A DNA stretch of 34,787 nucleotides, from assembly GCA_035529405.1 (NCBI GenBank), contig DATKWV010000013.1, positions 1 through 34,787 on the forward strand, written 5' to 3'. This stretch comes from DATKWV01 sp035529405. Its GTDB lineage: Bacteria; Planctomycetota; Phycisphaerae; Sedimentisphaerales; Anaerobacaceae. The translations under genes and the position numbers were made by a program. Shown piece by piece: positions 7,678 through 15,827 of this stretch (the first letter of the stretch is position 1; the number at the start of each line of letters is the position of its first letter). The notes beneath the pieces were generated by a model that had not been told where the DNA came from, did not search any database, and worked only from the letters and a program-made list of their open reading frames with translations.

Positions 7678-10014
7678 ATGACTGAAAACAGCAGCAAACT
7701 CGGCAGGCACGAGTGGATTTTGTGTATATTGGGGCTTGTGATATTTTTGGCCGATGCGGCGTTTGCACAGCAGGATATGGAGATTGGCCAGTTGGTTGTA
7801 ACGGGCAATCGGATTCTGAGTACAAGCACCCTGCTGAACAAGGTGCGCAGCCGGGCGGGGCAGTTTTTCGATGCGGCAACGGCGGCTGAAGATGCCAGGC
7901 GGGTCGCACAGGTGCAGGGGGTAGAGTACTGTTACTATAATACGCAGGTCATTGACGGCAAGATACGGCTGACGTTTGTAGTGCTGGAGCGCAGCGTGGC
8001 GGGGCAGATAAACTTTTCAGGCAATAAAAGTTTGCAGGACACAACGCTCGAGAAGAAACTCGCCATAAAAAGAGGCGATTATGTTGATGCTATTGCCGCA
8101 AAGGCCGATGTCGAGACGCTTACTGAGTACTATCAAAAAAAAGGATTTGCTTTTGCGAAGGTCAGGGCGGACTTCGAGAAAATCGAACAGGGACAGGTGA
8201 ATTTTACGATTGACGAAGGACCGAGAGTGAGAATTGCGGCGGTTAAATACGAAGGAAACAAGGCGGTAAAGTCGCAGTACCTTGCAAAGGCCGTCAAGAC
8301 AGGCACAAGCAAATGGCTGATACTGGCCAACTACTATGATGAAAAGAAGGTTGCAGGCGATGTGAGCAAATTGCAGGATATTTACCAGAGGAAGGGGTAT
8401 CTTGATGCAGCGGTAGAGGCAAGACCGCTGTTCAGCGACAGAAAAGACAAGGTAGATATTACTTTCGTAATCGACGAGGGACACTTATACACGATTGAAA
8501 GGATAGAGCTTGTCGGCTCCGAGTATTTTACAAACGAACAGCTGCTTGGCCAGCTGCAGTCGAAGGCAGGGCAGGTCTATAAAAACAGACAGGCACAGGC
8601 CGATGCACGGCGGCTTGCGAAAATGTACCTTGAAAACGGCTTTATCGACGCAAAGGTCAGCCACAGCCGACTTTTTGTATCCGAAGGCAGCGTGGATGCC
8701 AGATTCGAGATAAGCGAGGGGCAGCGTTTCCGGATTGGGCGGGTCAATATAAGCGGCAACACACAGACGCAGGACAAGGTGATTCGGCGGATACTCGACG
8801 AGCACGATTTTACGCCCGGGCAATGGTACAATGCCGACACAGCCCGGGGCGACGGGCGGGGTTTTCTGGAAAAGAAGATACAAAGACAACTGCTCGCTGA
8901 GGCATCGAGTATAACAGCCGGCGGTACAGCCACGGGGCATCGGGACGCAGAGGTAACCGTGGTGGAGGGACAGACCGGAGCGGTTATAGTGGGCGCCGGC
9001 GTTGCCAGCGACAGCGGGCTTGTAGGCCAGCTTGTTTTCCGGCAGAGCAATTTCGATATAAGCGACAAGCCGGAAAGTTTTGAGGAATTCATCACCGGGC
9101 AGGCATTCAAAGGGGCGGGGCAGGAATTGGATATATCACTTATGCCCGGAACGGAGGTCAGTAGCTATTCGATTAATTTTACAGACCCCTACTGGCGCGA
9201 CCAGCCGATATCGCTGAACGTTACGGGGTTAAGCTACGAGAGGTGGCGGGAAAGCTACGATGAGAACAGGACCAAGGGATACTTCGGTTTCGAGAAGCGA
9301 TATAAAAATGACTGGCGCAGAAGTATAGGTTTTCGGGCGGAAAACGTAAATATTGATGATATTGACACCGACGCGCCAAAGGAAATTACGGATGTCAAGG
9401 GCGACAACGTTCTTTTGGGAGTGACCTTCGGGGCGGGTAAAGACACCACCGATTTCGATTTCAACCCGACCGAGGGCTACAGGGTAAACGTTACGTACGA
9501 ACAGGTCGCAGGCGACCACACGTTCGGGATAGTCAGCGGTGTGTACACCCGCTACAAGACCATCAGAGAAGACCTGGCAGAGCGAAAGACCGTTCTGGCA
9601 ACAAAACTGTACGCCGGCAGCACGGTAGGAGATGCGCCGGCGTTCGAAAAATTTTATGCCGGCGGCCAGACCACTCTAAGGGGATTCGAGTACCGCGGGG
9701 TCAGCACCAGAGGCCTGCAGCAGAACGTGTTAAATCCCGAGCGTAAAGACCCCGTCGGCAGCGACTGGCTTGTGCTGGCCAATGCGGAGGTGATAATGCC
9801 TTTAACGGGGGAGAATCTGTCGTGGTTATTGTTCGTGGACAGCGGCCTGATTGACAGCGGCGGCTACAGGGCAGCAATCGGAACCGGCCTGCAGATAGAG
9901 ATACCGCAGTGGTTCGGGCGGATGCCGATGAGACTTGAGCTTGCGGTGCCGCTACTGAAAGAGGACGGGGACGATACGCAGGTGTTCAGTTTTTCGGTGG
10001 GCCGGCTGTTTTGA
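7678..10014 (+). CDS. bamA: Outer-membrane protein assembly factor BamA (Omp85)
   Basis: 778 aa from the ATG at 7678, with AAGGA at 7663-7667. Starting here places a Sec signal peptide exactly at the N-terminus (hydrophobic WILCILGLVIFLADAAFA, cleavage after about residue 30). Five POTRA modules can be traced between about 34 and 415; several carry GN near their start (VVTGNR, FSGNKS, YEGNKA, ISGNTQ) and several end in DEG or SEG. The 16-strand barrel follows, with the conserved L6-loop motif as LRGF near residue 667 (usual form VRGF) and a C-terminal aromatic signature ending GRLF. It folds and inserts beta-barrel proteins into the outer membrane. Adjacent skp and lpx genes support this. Confidence 0.96.
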   Translation: MTENSSKLGRHEWILCILGLVIFLADAAFAQQDMEIGQLVVTGNRILSTSTLLNKVRSRAGQFFDAATAAEDARRVAQVQGVEYCYYNTQVIDGKIRLTFVVLERSVAGQINFSGNKSLQDTTLEKKLAIKRGDYVDAIAAKADVETLTEYYQKKGFAFAKVRADFEKIEQGQVNFTIDEGPRVRIAAVKYEGNKAVKSQYLAKAVKTGTSKWLILANYYDEKKVAGDVSKLQDIYQRKGYLDAAVEARPLFSDRKDKVDITFVIDEGHLYTIERIELVGSEYFTNEQLLGQLQSKAGQVYKNRQAQADARRLAKMYLENGFIDAKVSHSRLFVSEGSVDARFEISEGQRFRIGRVNISGNTQTQDKVIRRILDEHDFTPGQWYNADTARGDGRGFLEKKIQRQLLAEASSITAGGTATGHRDAEVTVVEGQTGAVIVGAGVASDSGLVGQLVFRQSNFDISDKPESFEEFITGQAFKGAGQELDISLMPGTEVSSYSINFTDPYWRDQPISLNVTGLSYERWRESYDENRTKGYFGFEKRYKNDWRRSIGFRAENVNIDDIDTDAPKEITDVKGDNVLLGVTFGAGKDTTDFDFNPTEGYRVNVTYEQVAGDHTFGIVSGVYTRYKTIREDLAERKTVLATKLYAGSTVGDAPAFEKFYAGGQTTLRGFEYRGVSTRGLQQNVLNPERKDPVGSDWLVLANAEVIMPLTGENLSWLLFVDSGLIDSGGYRAAIGTGLQIEIPQWFGRMPMRLELAVPLLKEDGDDTQVFSFSVGRLF

Positions 10015-10075
10015 CAGTTGTCGGCAGAACAGCAGGTACCTGGTTTTCAAGGCGGAAAAAAGGAAAGGGTATTCT

Positions 10076-10663
10076 ATGAAAATAAAATCGATAGTTCCGG
10101 CTGGATTGATAATCCTGATTGTTGTCGGTTTGGGGTACCAGTACAGCAGTGGCGCGCCGAAGGAACAGGCACGCGGGGTTAAGATAGGCGTTGTAAGCGT
10201 TCGCCGGATTTTCGAGTCCTGCAAGAGGAACGCCGAATACAGACAGCAGGCCGCCGCTGAGCAGGACAGGGTCATAGCTGAGCTTGAAAAACTTTCAAAG
10301 GAAATAGAGGCTGAGCAGGCAGGCCTGAGAGTATTGAAACCCGGCAGCAACGACTACCTGGCGAGGATGAGAGAGCTGATGGGCAAACAAGCCAGGCTTG
10401 AGGCTGAGCAGGAATTCCATAAGCAGCAGATAGGCATGAAAGACCAGAGATGGACCGAACAGCTTTATGCCGATATCCTGAAGGCCACAGACACCATAGC
10501 GGCGGAAAAGGGGCTGGACCTTGTTTTCGAACGGGATGAGATTGAGTTTCCGGTTAACAGTGCCAATGAGCTTATGATGACCATCAGGACGCATAAGGTG
10601 CTTTACAGCGGCGGGTGTACGGACATTACAGACGAGGTGATAACGCTGCTGGATCCCAAATAA
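10076..10663 (+). CDS. OmpH/Skp-family periplasmic chaperone
   Basis: 195 aa. An N-terminal hydrophobic segment (IVPAGLIILIVVGLGY) serves as a signal peptide or anchor. The body matches OmpH: IGVVSVRRIFESC is followed by a long charged coiled coil (about 60-145, rich in Glu, Gln, Lys, Arg) and the return strand KGLDLVFERDEIEF. Family members hold unfolded outer-membrane proteins for delivery to BamA, and the position directly after bamA and before lpxD is the classical one. AAAGGAAAGGG precedes the ATG. It is longer than E. coli Skp (161 aa) and ends with an extra 40-residue segment. Confidence 0.88.
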   Translation: MKIKSIVPAGLIILIVVGLGYQYSSGAPKEQARGVKIGVVSVRRIFESCKRNAEYRQQAAAEQDRVIAELEKLSKEIEAEQAGLRVLKPGSNDYLARMRELMGKQARLEAEQEFHKQQIGMKDQRWTEQLYADILKATDTIAAEKGLDLVFERDEIEFPVNSANELMMTIRTHKVLYSGGCTDITDEVITLLDPK

Positions 10664-10707
10664 ACAGCCTGTTACGAAATGCTGATTACGTACGGGACGG
10701 CGGGTAT

Positions 10708-11769
10708 ATGACAAGACTGACAGTAGCACAATTGGCACAGCGACTTCAAGCCAGGCTGTCGGGCGAGGTCGACGGCGGCAATGGCATTATTGCGGCGGTA
10801 GGGCCTGTCGAGGCGGCCGGTGAAAACGAAGTCACATTCGTGGCTAATAAAAAACACGTTACGGCGCTTAGGAACTCGCGGGCCGGGGCCGTTATTGTTT
10901 CCGAGCCTGTCGAGGGCCTGGGCAAACCTCAGTTGATTGTTGAAAATGTTGAGAAAGCCCTCATAGAGGCGTTAGGTATATTTGCGCCGCAATTAAAGCC
11001 GCGGGCTGCAGGTATAGACCCGACGGCCAGGGTCAGCGAAGGGGTCAAGACCGGCCGGGATGTTTATATCGGTGCGGGGGCAGTAGTGGAAGAAGGCGCT
11101 GAAATCGGCGCTGGCAGCATAATTTCGGCTGGGTGCAGGATAGGACAAAACAGCAGGCTTGGTGATAACTGCCGGCTTGACAACAATGTGGTTATTTATC
11201 ACAACTGCACACTTGGAAACAACGTTATAATTCAGGCCAACAGCACAATCGGCAGCACGGGGTTCGGCTATTATTTTATCGACGGCGATCATAAACTTGT
11301 TCCGCATAACGGCACCGTTGTGATAGAAGACTTTGTGGAAATCGGCGCCAACTGCTGTATAGACCGGGCCAAGTTCGGCCAGACAAGAGTAGGGGCCGGC
11401 ACGAAAATAGATAACCTGGTTCAAATTGCTCATAATGTGATAATAGGCAAATGCTGCCTTATAGCCGCACAGGTTGGACTGGCAGGAAGCTGCAGGCTCG
11501 GCGACGGTGTGGTTATGGGCGGTCAGGCTGGGGTCGCGGATAATATAACCATTGGCGACGGCACGATGGTGGGAGGACAGGCAGGGGTGTGTTTGCGGGA
11601 CCCGGGCAAGGGTGAAAAGCTGTTCGGAACGCCGGCAATTGATATCAAAGAGGAATTTCGATTAGTGGGTCTGCGCAGACGACTGCCTGAAGTTTTCAAG
11701 CGGTTAAAACAACTAAGCTCGAGGATAGAAAAACTTGAAGCTGCAAAAGACGATAAAAAATCAGGCTAA
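10708..11769 (+). CDS. lpxD: UDP-3-O-acylglucosamine N-acyltransferase LpxD
   Basis: 353 aa from the ATG at 10708; a longer in-frame version from 10615 would overlap the preceding gene. The N-terminal uridine-binding domain (TVAQLAQRL, VEAAGENEVTFVANKKH) is followed by many left-handed beta-helix hexapeptides (about residues 100-320). The catalytic His region is IAHNVIIG. The protein adds the N-linked 3-hydroxyacyl chain in the third step of lipid A synthesis. The C-terminal helix (about 325-350, LRRRLPEVFKRLKQL) matches the family. Its last 35 nt overlap the start of lpxC. Confidence 0.95.
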   Translation: MTRLTVAQLAQRLQARLSGEVDGGNGIIAAVGPVEAAGENEVTFVANKKHVTALRNSRAGAVIVSEPVEGLGKPQLIVENVEKALIEALGIFAPQLKPRAAGIDPTARVSEGVKTGRDVYIGAGAVVEEGAEIGAGSIISAGCRIGQNSRLGDNCRLDNNVVIYHNCTLGNNVIIQANSTIGSTGFGYYFIDGDHKLVPHNGTVVIEDFVEIGANCCIDRAKFGQTRVGAGTKIDNLVQIAHNVIIGKCCLIAAQVGLAGSCRLGDGVVMGGQAGVADNITIGDGTMVGGQAGVCLRDPGKGEKLFGTPAIDIKEEFRLVGLRRRLPEVFKRLKQLSSRIEKLEAAKDDKKSG

Positions 11770-13051
11770 GCTAAGCGGCAAAGGCCTGTTTGAAGGCAAA
11801 GAAGCGAAGGTGAGCTTTTGCCCTGCGCCTGTTAATTCAGGTATAGTATTTGTACGTACAGACGTACCGGGCAGCTCGCCGGTAGCGGCAACGGCTGCCA
11901 ATATAGCGCCGAGGAGCCGGCGCACGACGGTACAAAACGGTAATTTGTGCATAGAGACGGTCGAGCACTGTCTGGCGGTGATAAACGCGCTGGAGATTGA
12001 TAATCTGACTATAGAAGTGGACGGCCCGGAGCTTCCGGCGCCCGACTGCAGCAGCCAGGAGTATTTCAAGGCACTGAAGCGGGCAGAGCTGGTCGAGCAG
12101 CCTGCGGCCAGACGGGAGTTCGTCATTCAAAAGCCCATCGCTATAAGCGACAGGCAAGCCTCTATATACGCACTTCCGAGTACCGAAAACGGCCTGAGCA
12201 TTACTTACGACCTTGACTACGGGGGTCATACAGGCGTTGGCAGACAGATTTTCAGTTGCAGGGTAACGGCAGAAAGTTTTGAAAAGCACCTGGCTGCAGC
12301 GCGGACGTTTCTGCTGGAGTCGGAAGCCAGGCAGTTCCAGGCTCGCGGAGTGGGCACTCATCTTGGGCCGAAGGACATTCTTGTTATCGATTCGGACGGG
12401 CCCGTGAAGAACAGTTTCCGGTTTGCCGACGAATGCGCCCGACACAAGATTGTCGATTTAATTGGTGACCTGGTCTTAGTCGGCAGGGCGGTCAAGGGCA
12501 GGATTCTGGCTTATAAAAGCGGGCACAATTTGAACCGTCAGCTTGTGGCTAAGCTGGCGCAGGCGGCCGGTCAGCAGGAGCGAATACAAAAATCCGGCAG
12601 CGATGCAATTCTGGACATAAGGCAGATAGCTCGCATTCTGCCGCACAGGTACCCGTTTCTGCTTGTGGACAAGGTTATAGACATAGAAGGCGACAAGCGG
12701 ATAACAGCGATCAAGAACGTAAGTATCAATGAGCATTTTTTTCAGGGTCATTTCCCCGGCACACCGATTATGCCGGGAGTACTTGTGGTAGAAGCGATGG
12801 CGCAGGTGTCGGGGCTTTTGTTTGCACAGAAACTCGAGCATGCAGGCAAGCTGGCGGTGCTTTTGAGTATGGACGCCGTGAAGCTGCGCAAACCAATTGT
12901 GCCGGGCGACCAGCTTGTGCTGACCGCTGAGGTGGTAAGACTGAGGAAAAGGACGGCACAGTGTCACTGTAGAGCGACTGTCGGCGAACACGTGGCCGCT
13001 GAGGCGGACATAAGGTTTATGCTTGTGGACGACGAGACGTATAACAAATAG
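11735..13051 (+). CDS. lpxC-fabZ: Bifunctional LpxC deacetylase / FabZ dehydratase fusion
   Basis: 438 aa. The TTG start at 11735 (GAGGAT at 11721-11726) gives MKLQKTIKNQ, which aligns with the normal LpxC N-terminus. Residues 1-285 are LpxC: Glu77-His78, His237 and Asp241 fit the zinc and base positions, Lys238 follows, and catalytic His264 lies in SGHNLN. This is the committed, zinc-dependent step of lipid A synthesis. Residues about 292-438 are FabZ, with His339 in GHFPGTP and Glu353 in VVEAMAQ, dehydrating 3-hydroxyacyl-ACP in fatty acid synthesis. The two enzymes compete for the same acyl pool, so fusion may balance the flux. Similar fusions are known in Bacteroidetes. Both active sites look intact. 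Confidence 0.95.
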   Translation: MKLQKTIKNQAKLSGKGLFEGKEAKVSFCPAPVNSGIVFVRTDVPGSSPVAATAANIAPRSRRTTVQNGNLCIETVEHCLAVINALEIDNLTIEVDGPELPAPDCSSQEYFKALKRAELVEQPAARREFVIQKPIAISDRQASIYALPSTENGLSITYDLDYGGHTGVGRQIFSCRVTAESFEKHLAAARTFLLESEARQFQARGVGTHLGPKDILVIDSDGPVKNSFRFADECARHKIVDLIGDLVLVGRAVKGRILAYKSGHNLNRQLVAKLAQAAGQQERIQKSGSDAILDIRQIARILPHRYPFLLVDKVIDIEGDKRITAIKNVSINEHFFQGHFPGTPIMPGVLVVEAMAQVSGLLFAQKLEHAGKLAVLLSMDAVKLRKPIVPGDQLVLTAEVVRLRKRTAQCHCRATVGEHVAAEADIRFMLVDDETYNK

Positions 13052-13088
13052 AAGCAAAAGTTTTTTCAACGATTATCAGAAGGGGAAA

Positions 13089-13895
13089 ATGGCTGAGATT
13101 CATCCCAGTGCGATAGTTGACGAAAGCGCCGAACTTCACGAACAGGTGGTGGTAGGGCCGAATTGCGTTATCGACAAACGGGTATCGATAGGCAGCGGCA
13201 CTACTGTCGGCGCCAACGTTGTCATCGGCAGGGACGTAAAAATCGGCAGAGGTAACCGTTTTTTCTGCAATTGCTCGATTGGCGGTCAGCCGCAGATACT
13301 CGGCCTGGACGCCGATAAGCCCATCGGGGGACTGGTAATAGGCGACAATAACGTTTTTCGCGAGCAGGTGACAATCCATCCGAGTATGTACGAGGGCAGG
13401 AATACAAAAATCGGAAACAACAACCTGCTGATGATAGGCGTTCATATCGGGCATGACTGCCAGCTCCAAGACAATATTGTTATGAGTAATTACGTGCAGA
13501 TAAGCGGTCACTGCAGGATTGAAACGGGGGTGTGGCTCAGCGGTATGGTGCTGCTTCATCAGTTCGTAACCATCGGAAAGTGGTGTTATGCAGCGGGGCT
13601 GGCGGGTATTAATAAGGATGTTCCGCCATTTCTTATTGTAAGCGGTCATTACCCGTCGAGGGTCAGGGGGGTCAATAAGCGAGGTCTTGTGCGTGCGGGT
13701 TTGAGCGAACAGCAGCAGCAGCGGATAATAGAAGCCTACAGAAAGATTTATCGGGGTAACGGCTCGGTAGTGGAGAATGCCAAAGCTATGGCTGATGAAG
13801 GCTCGTTGGATGAGAATGTACGGGCAATGGTTGATATGATAACCCAAAGCAGTCAGCAGCGGTTCGGCAGATACCTCGAGAAGTTCAGGCAATAG
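13089..13895 (+). CDS. lpxA: UDP-N-acetylglucosamine acyltransferase LpxA
   Basis: 268 aa from the ATG at 13089, right behind AGGGGA. The left-handed beta-helix covers about residues 1-190 (IHPSAIVDESAEL, VVGPNCVID and repeats). The catalytic region reads GVHIGHDCQL, and GMVLLHQFVTIG is the following conserved block. The helical C-terminus (GLSEQQQQRIIEAYRKIYR) is typical of LpxA rather than LpxD. It puts the first 3-hydroxyacyl chain on UDP-GlcNAc. It lies 37 bp after lpxC-fabZ and before a Gfo/Idh dehydrogenase, which raises the question of whether its substrate is the plain or the 3-amino sugar. Confidence 0.94.
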   Translation: MAEIHPSAIVDESAELHEQVVVGPNCVIDKRVSIGSGTTVGANVVIGRDVKIGRGNRFFCNCSIGGQPQILGLDADKPIGGLVIGDNNVFREQVTIHPSMYEGRNTKIGNNNLLMIGVHIGHDCQLQDNIVMSNYVQISGHCRIETGVWLSGMVLLHQFVTIGKWCYAAGLAGINKDVPPFLIVSGHYPSRVRGVNKRGLVRAGLSEQQQQRIIEAYRKIYRGNGSVVENAKAMADEGSLDENVRAMVDMITQSSQQRFGRYLEKFRQ

Positions 13896-13951
13896 CAGCC
13901 GGCAGGACATTGGGCAACAGCACCGGCTAAAAAACAGGGTATGGCAAAGGT

Positions 13952-14956
13952 ATGAGCAAAATACGTACTGCTGTTGTGGGGGCAGGCAAAATGGGGGCCA
14001 TACATGCCAGACTTTACCGCGAATTAGCGCAAAGCGAACTTGTGGCGGTGGTGGATATCGAGGCTGAAAAGGCCAGCAGGTTAGCCGGCAAGTATCGATG
14101 TGCGGCGTTTACAGACTGTAAAGACATATTGGGCAAGGTCGATGCTGTTACCATAGCGGCCCCGACAACTGAACATGCACGGCTGGCGGAGCTTTTCATA
14201 GAGAATAATGTCGCGGTTATGATTGAGAAGCCTCTGGCCGGTGACGCGGCACAGGGAAGAAGGATTGTCGAGCTTGCCGACAGACACGGAACGGTTATTG
14301 CGGTCGGGCACAGTGAGCGGTGTAACCCGGTTGTTCAGGCGATGAAGCGGCTTAATATAGAGCCTAAATTCATCGAAGCAACGCGGGTAAGCCCCTACCC
14401 GTTTCGCTCGACGGATGTCGGTGTTGTGCTTGACGTGATGATTCACGATATAGATATAGTTCTTTCACTGGCTGCCAGCAGGGTCCGGCAGGTCGATGCC
14501 GTAGGTGTTGGCGTTATTGACCAGCAAGAGGACATATGCAGCGCAAGGATTTACTTCGACAGCGGATGTATTGCGAATATAACGGCATCGAGGCTTGCGC
14601 TGAAGACCGAAAGAAAGGTGCGGGTGTTCAGTCGTCAGGCGTACTTGAGCTTGGACTATCTGAAAAAAAGCGGCACGGTAATCAAAGCGGACCCGAATGT
14701 TGATGTTCCGGCCAAGGTCAGGCAGCTTAGAGACAGCGGCAGGCTGGAGTTTTTGAAGACCAACTGGGCGGATTTGCTGCACATAGAGAAACTTCAGATA
14801 GACGACAAAGAGCCGCTTCGGACAGAGCAGGAGGCATTTTTACAGGCGGTTGCCGACAGGACGGCCAGGCCGGAGGTCAGCGGTCAGGAGGCACTGGCGG
14901 CCCTCGAATGCGCGGAAATGATTCTGGAGTCGGTGAAACAACACCGGTGGGACTAA
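13952..14956 (+). CDS. Gfo/Idh/MocA-family NAD(P)-dependent dehydrogenase, possibly GnnA-like
   Basis: 334 aa. The Rossmann fold begins at once (VVGAGKMGAIHARLY). The family EKPLA motif is near residue 94 and the catalytic D-x3-H pattern is seen in DVMIHDIDIV. Family members oxidise or reduce sugars or sugar nucleotides. It is last in the lpxD-lpxC-lpxA run, 56 bp after lpxA. In Acidithiobacillus, gnnA of this family sits beside lpxA and oxidises UDP-GlcNAc at C3 on the way to 2,3-diamino lipid A. That role here is inference: the aminotransferase partner GnnB is not in the window. Other sugar substrates are equally allowed by sequence. The ribosome site is weak (AAAGG one base from the ATG). 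Confidence 0.85.
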   Translation: MSKIRTAVVGAGKMGAIHARLYRELAQSELVAVVDIEAEKASRLAGKYRCAAFTDCKDILGKVDAVTIAAPTTEHARLAELFIENNVAVMIEKPLAGDAAQGRRIVELADRHGTVIAVGHSERCNPVVQAMKRLNIEPKFIEATRVSPYPFRSTDVGVVLDVMIHDIDIVLSLAASRVRQVDAVGVGVIDQQEDICSARIYFDSGCIANITASRLALKTERKVRVFSRQAYLSLDYLKKSGTVIKADPNVDVPAKVRQLRDSGRLEFLKTNWADLLHIEKLQIDDKEPLRTEQEAFLQAVADRTARPEVSGQEALAALECAEMILESVKQHRWD

Positions 14957-14993
14957 ACAAGGCATGGTGCTGATGGTTTTTCAGGTTTGGCTG

Positions 14994-15680
14994 TTATGTA
15001 AGTTTTAGTTTCAGGTGCCTGACCATTTTGTCGGCCAGGCGGGTGGGTTCAGGCAGGCGATATTTTGTTGCACACAAGAGGATGTTTCTGACGGCGTCGC
15101 TGAGGGTGCACATATTACCCACTGAGACAAAAACGGGCTTTACATTGGTGCGTGTTCTGACAACGGCGCCAATGGTTTGATGGTTGTCTTTGAGGTATGT
15201 GAAGGAGCCTTTGCTGTTTTGGGGCGGCTTGAAAGTTCCGATGAGTCTGCTTTTGGCGCAGCCGATGGTGGGTTTCCGCAGAAATATGCCTATGTGAGCA
15301 GCCAGGCCGAGTCTTCGAGGATGGGCAAGACCCTGGCCGTCGATGATGAAGATGTCGGGATTTGTCTGCAGTTTTTCAGCGGCGGCTATGCACACAGGCG
15401 CTTCGCGGAATGACAGCAGACCCGGGATATAGGGGAAGGTTACGCGGTCAACGGCATTTTTGATTTCGACTATTTCGAAGTGAGCTTTTGTGACGGGCCG
15501 CAGCACTATGACCACGGCGATGATTTTTCGGCCATCTGTGCTGAAGGCGCAGTCCATACCGGCTATAAGTGTCGGTTTTTTCTTAAGGGCGGTGAATCTG
15601 ACTTTGCAGGCGAGCTTTTTTTGAAGGGCTACGGCCTGTGAGTAAGACAGGTTCCAGTTGTGTAATCTGTTTATTTTCAT
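14994..15680 (-). CDS. nfi: Endonuclease V
   Basis: 228 aa. Cuts DNA 3' of deoxyinosine (and often RNA inosine) to start repair of deaminated adenine. The catalytic acids are present: Asp43 in GMDCAF, Glu93 in SFREAP and Asp114 in IIDGQG. The strand-separating wedge is PYIPG (Tyr84). The block GLAHPRRLGLAAHIG is diagnostic. Length is normal. It is convergent with the Gfo/Idh gene (37 bp between stops) and divergent from uvrA, another repair gene, across 147 bp. Confidence 0.95.
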   Translation of the reverse strand: MKINRLHNWNLSYSQAVALQKKLACKVRFTALKKKPTLIAGMDCAFSTDGRKIIAVVIVLRPVTKAHFEIVEIKNAVDRVTFPYIPGLLSFREAPVCIAAAEKLQTNPDIFIIDGQGLAHPRRLGLAAHIGIFLRKPTIGCAKSRLIGTFKPPQNSKGSFTYLKDNHQTIGAVVRTRTNVKPVFVSVGNMCTLSDAVRNILLCATKYRLPEPTRLADKMVRHLKLKLT

Positions 15681-15827
15681 AACAACAGGGGTTTTGTTGA
15701 TTATTGATTAGTGGGATATGTTTGGCAACGGTCAATTTTCTTTTTCTATCGGGTCGATGTTTTGGTACAATAATAGGTTTGGGTTTTCGGTAAATTCAGA
15801 GCATTTCAGGCGTGCGAAAGAGTTGTG
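15681..15827. promoter_or_regulatory. Divergent nfi/uvrA intergenic region
   Basis: 147 bp between two divergent repair genes must hold both promoters. For uvrA, TACAAT at 15766-15771 is a plausible -10 but no good -35 lies 16-18 bp upstream. A TTGATTATTGATTA string (15699-15712) belongs to the AT-rich repeat family also seen at 303-394. I see no LexA-like palindrome. Confidence 0.3.
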
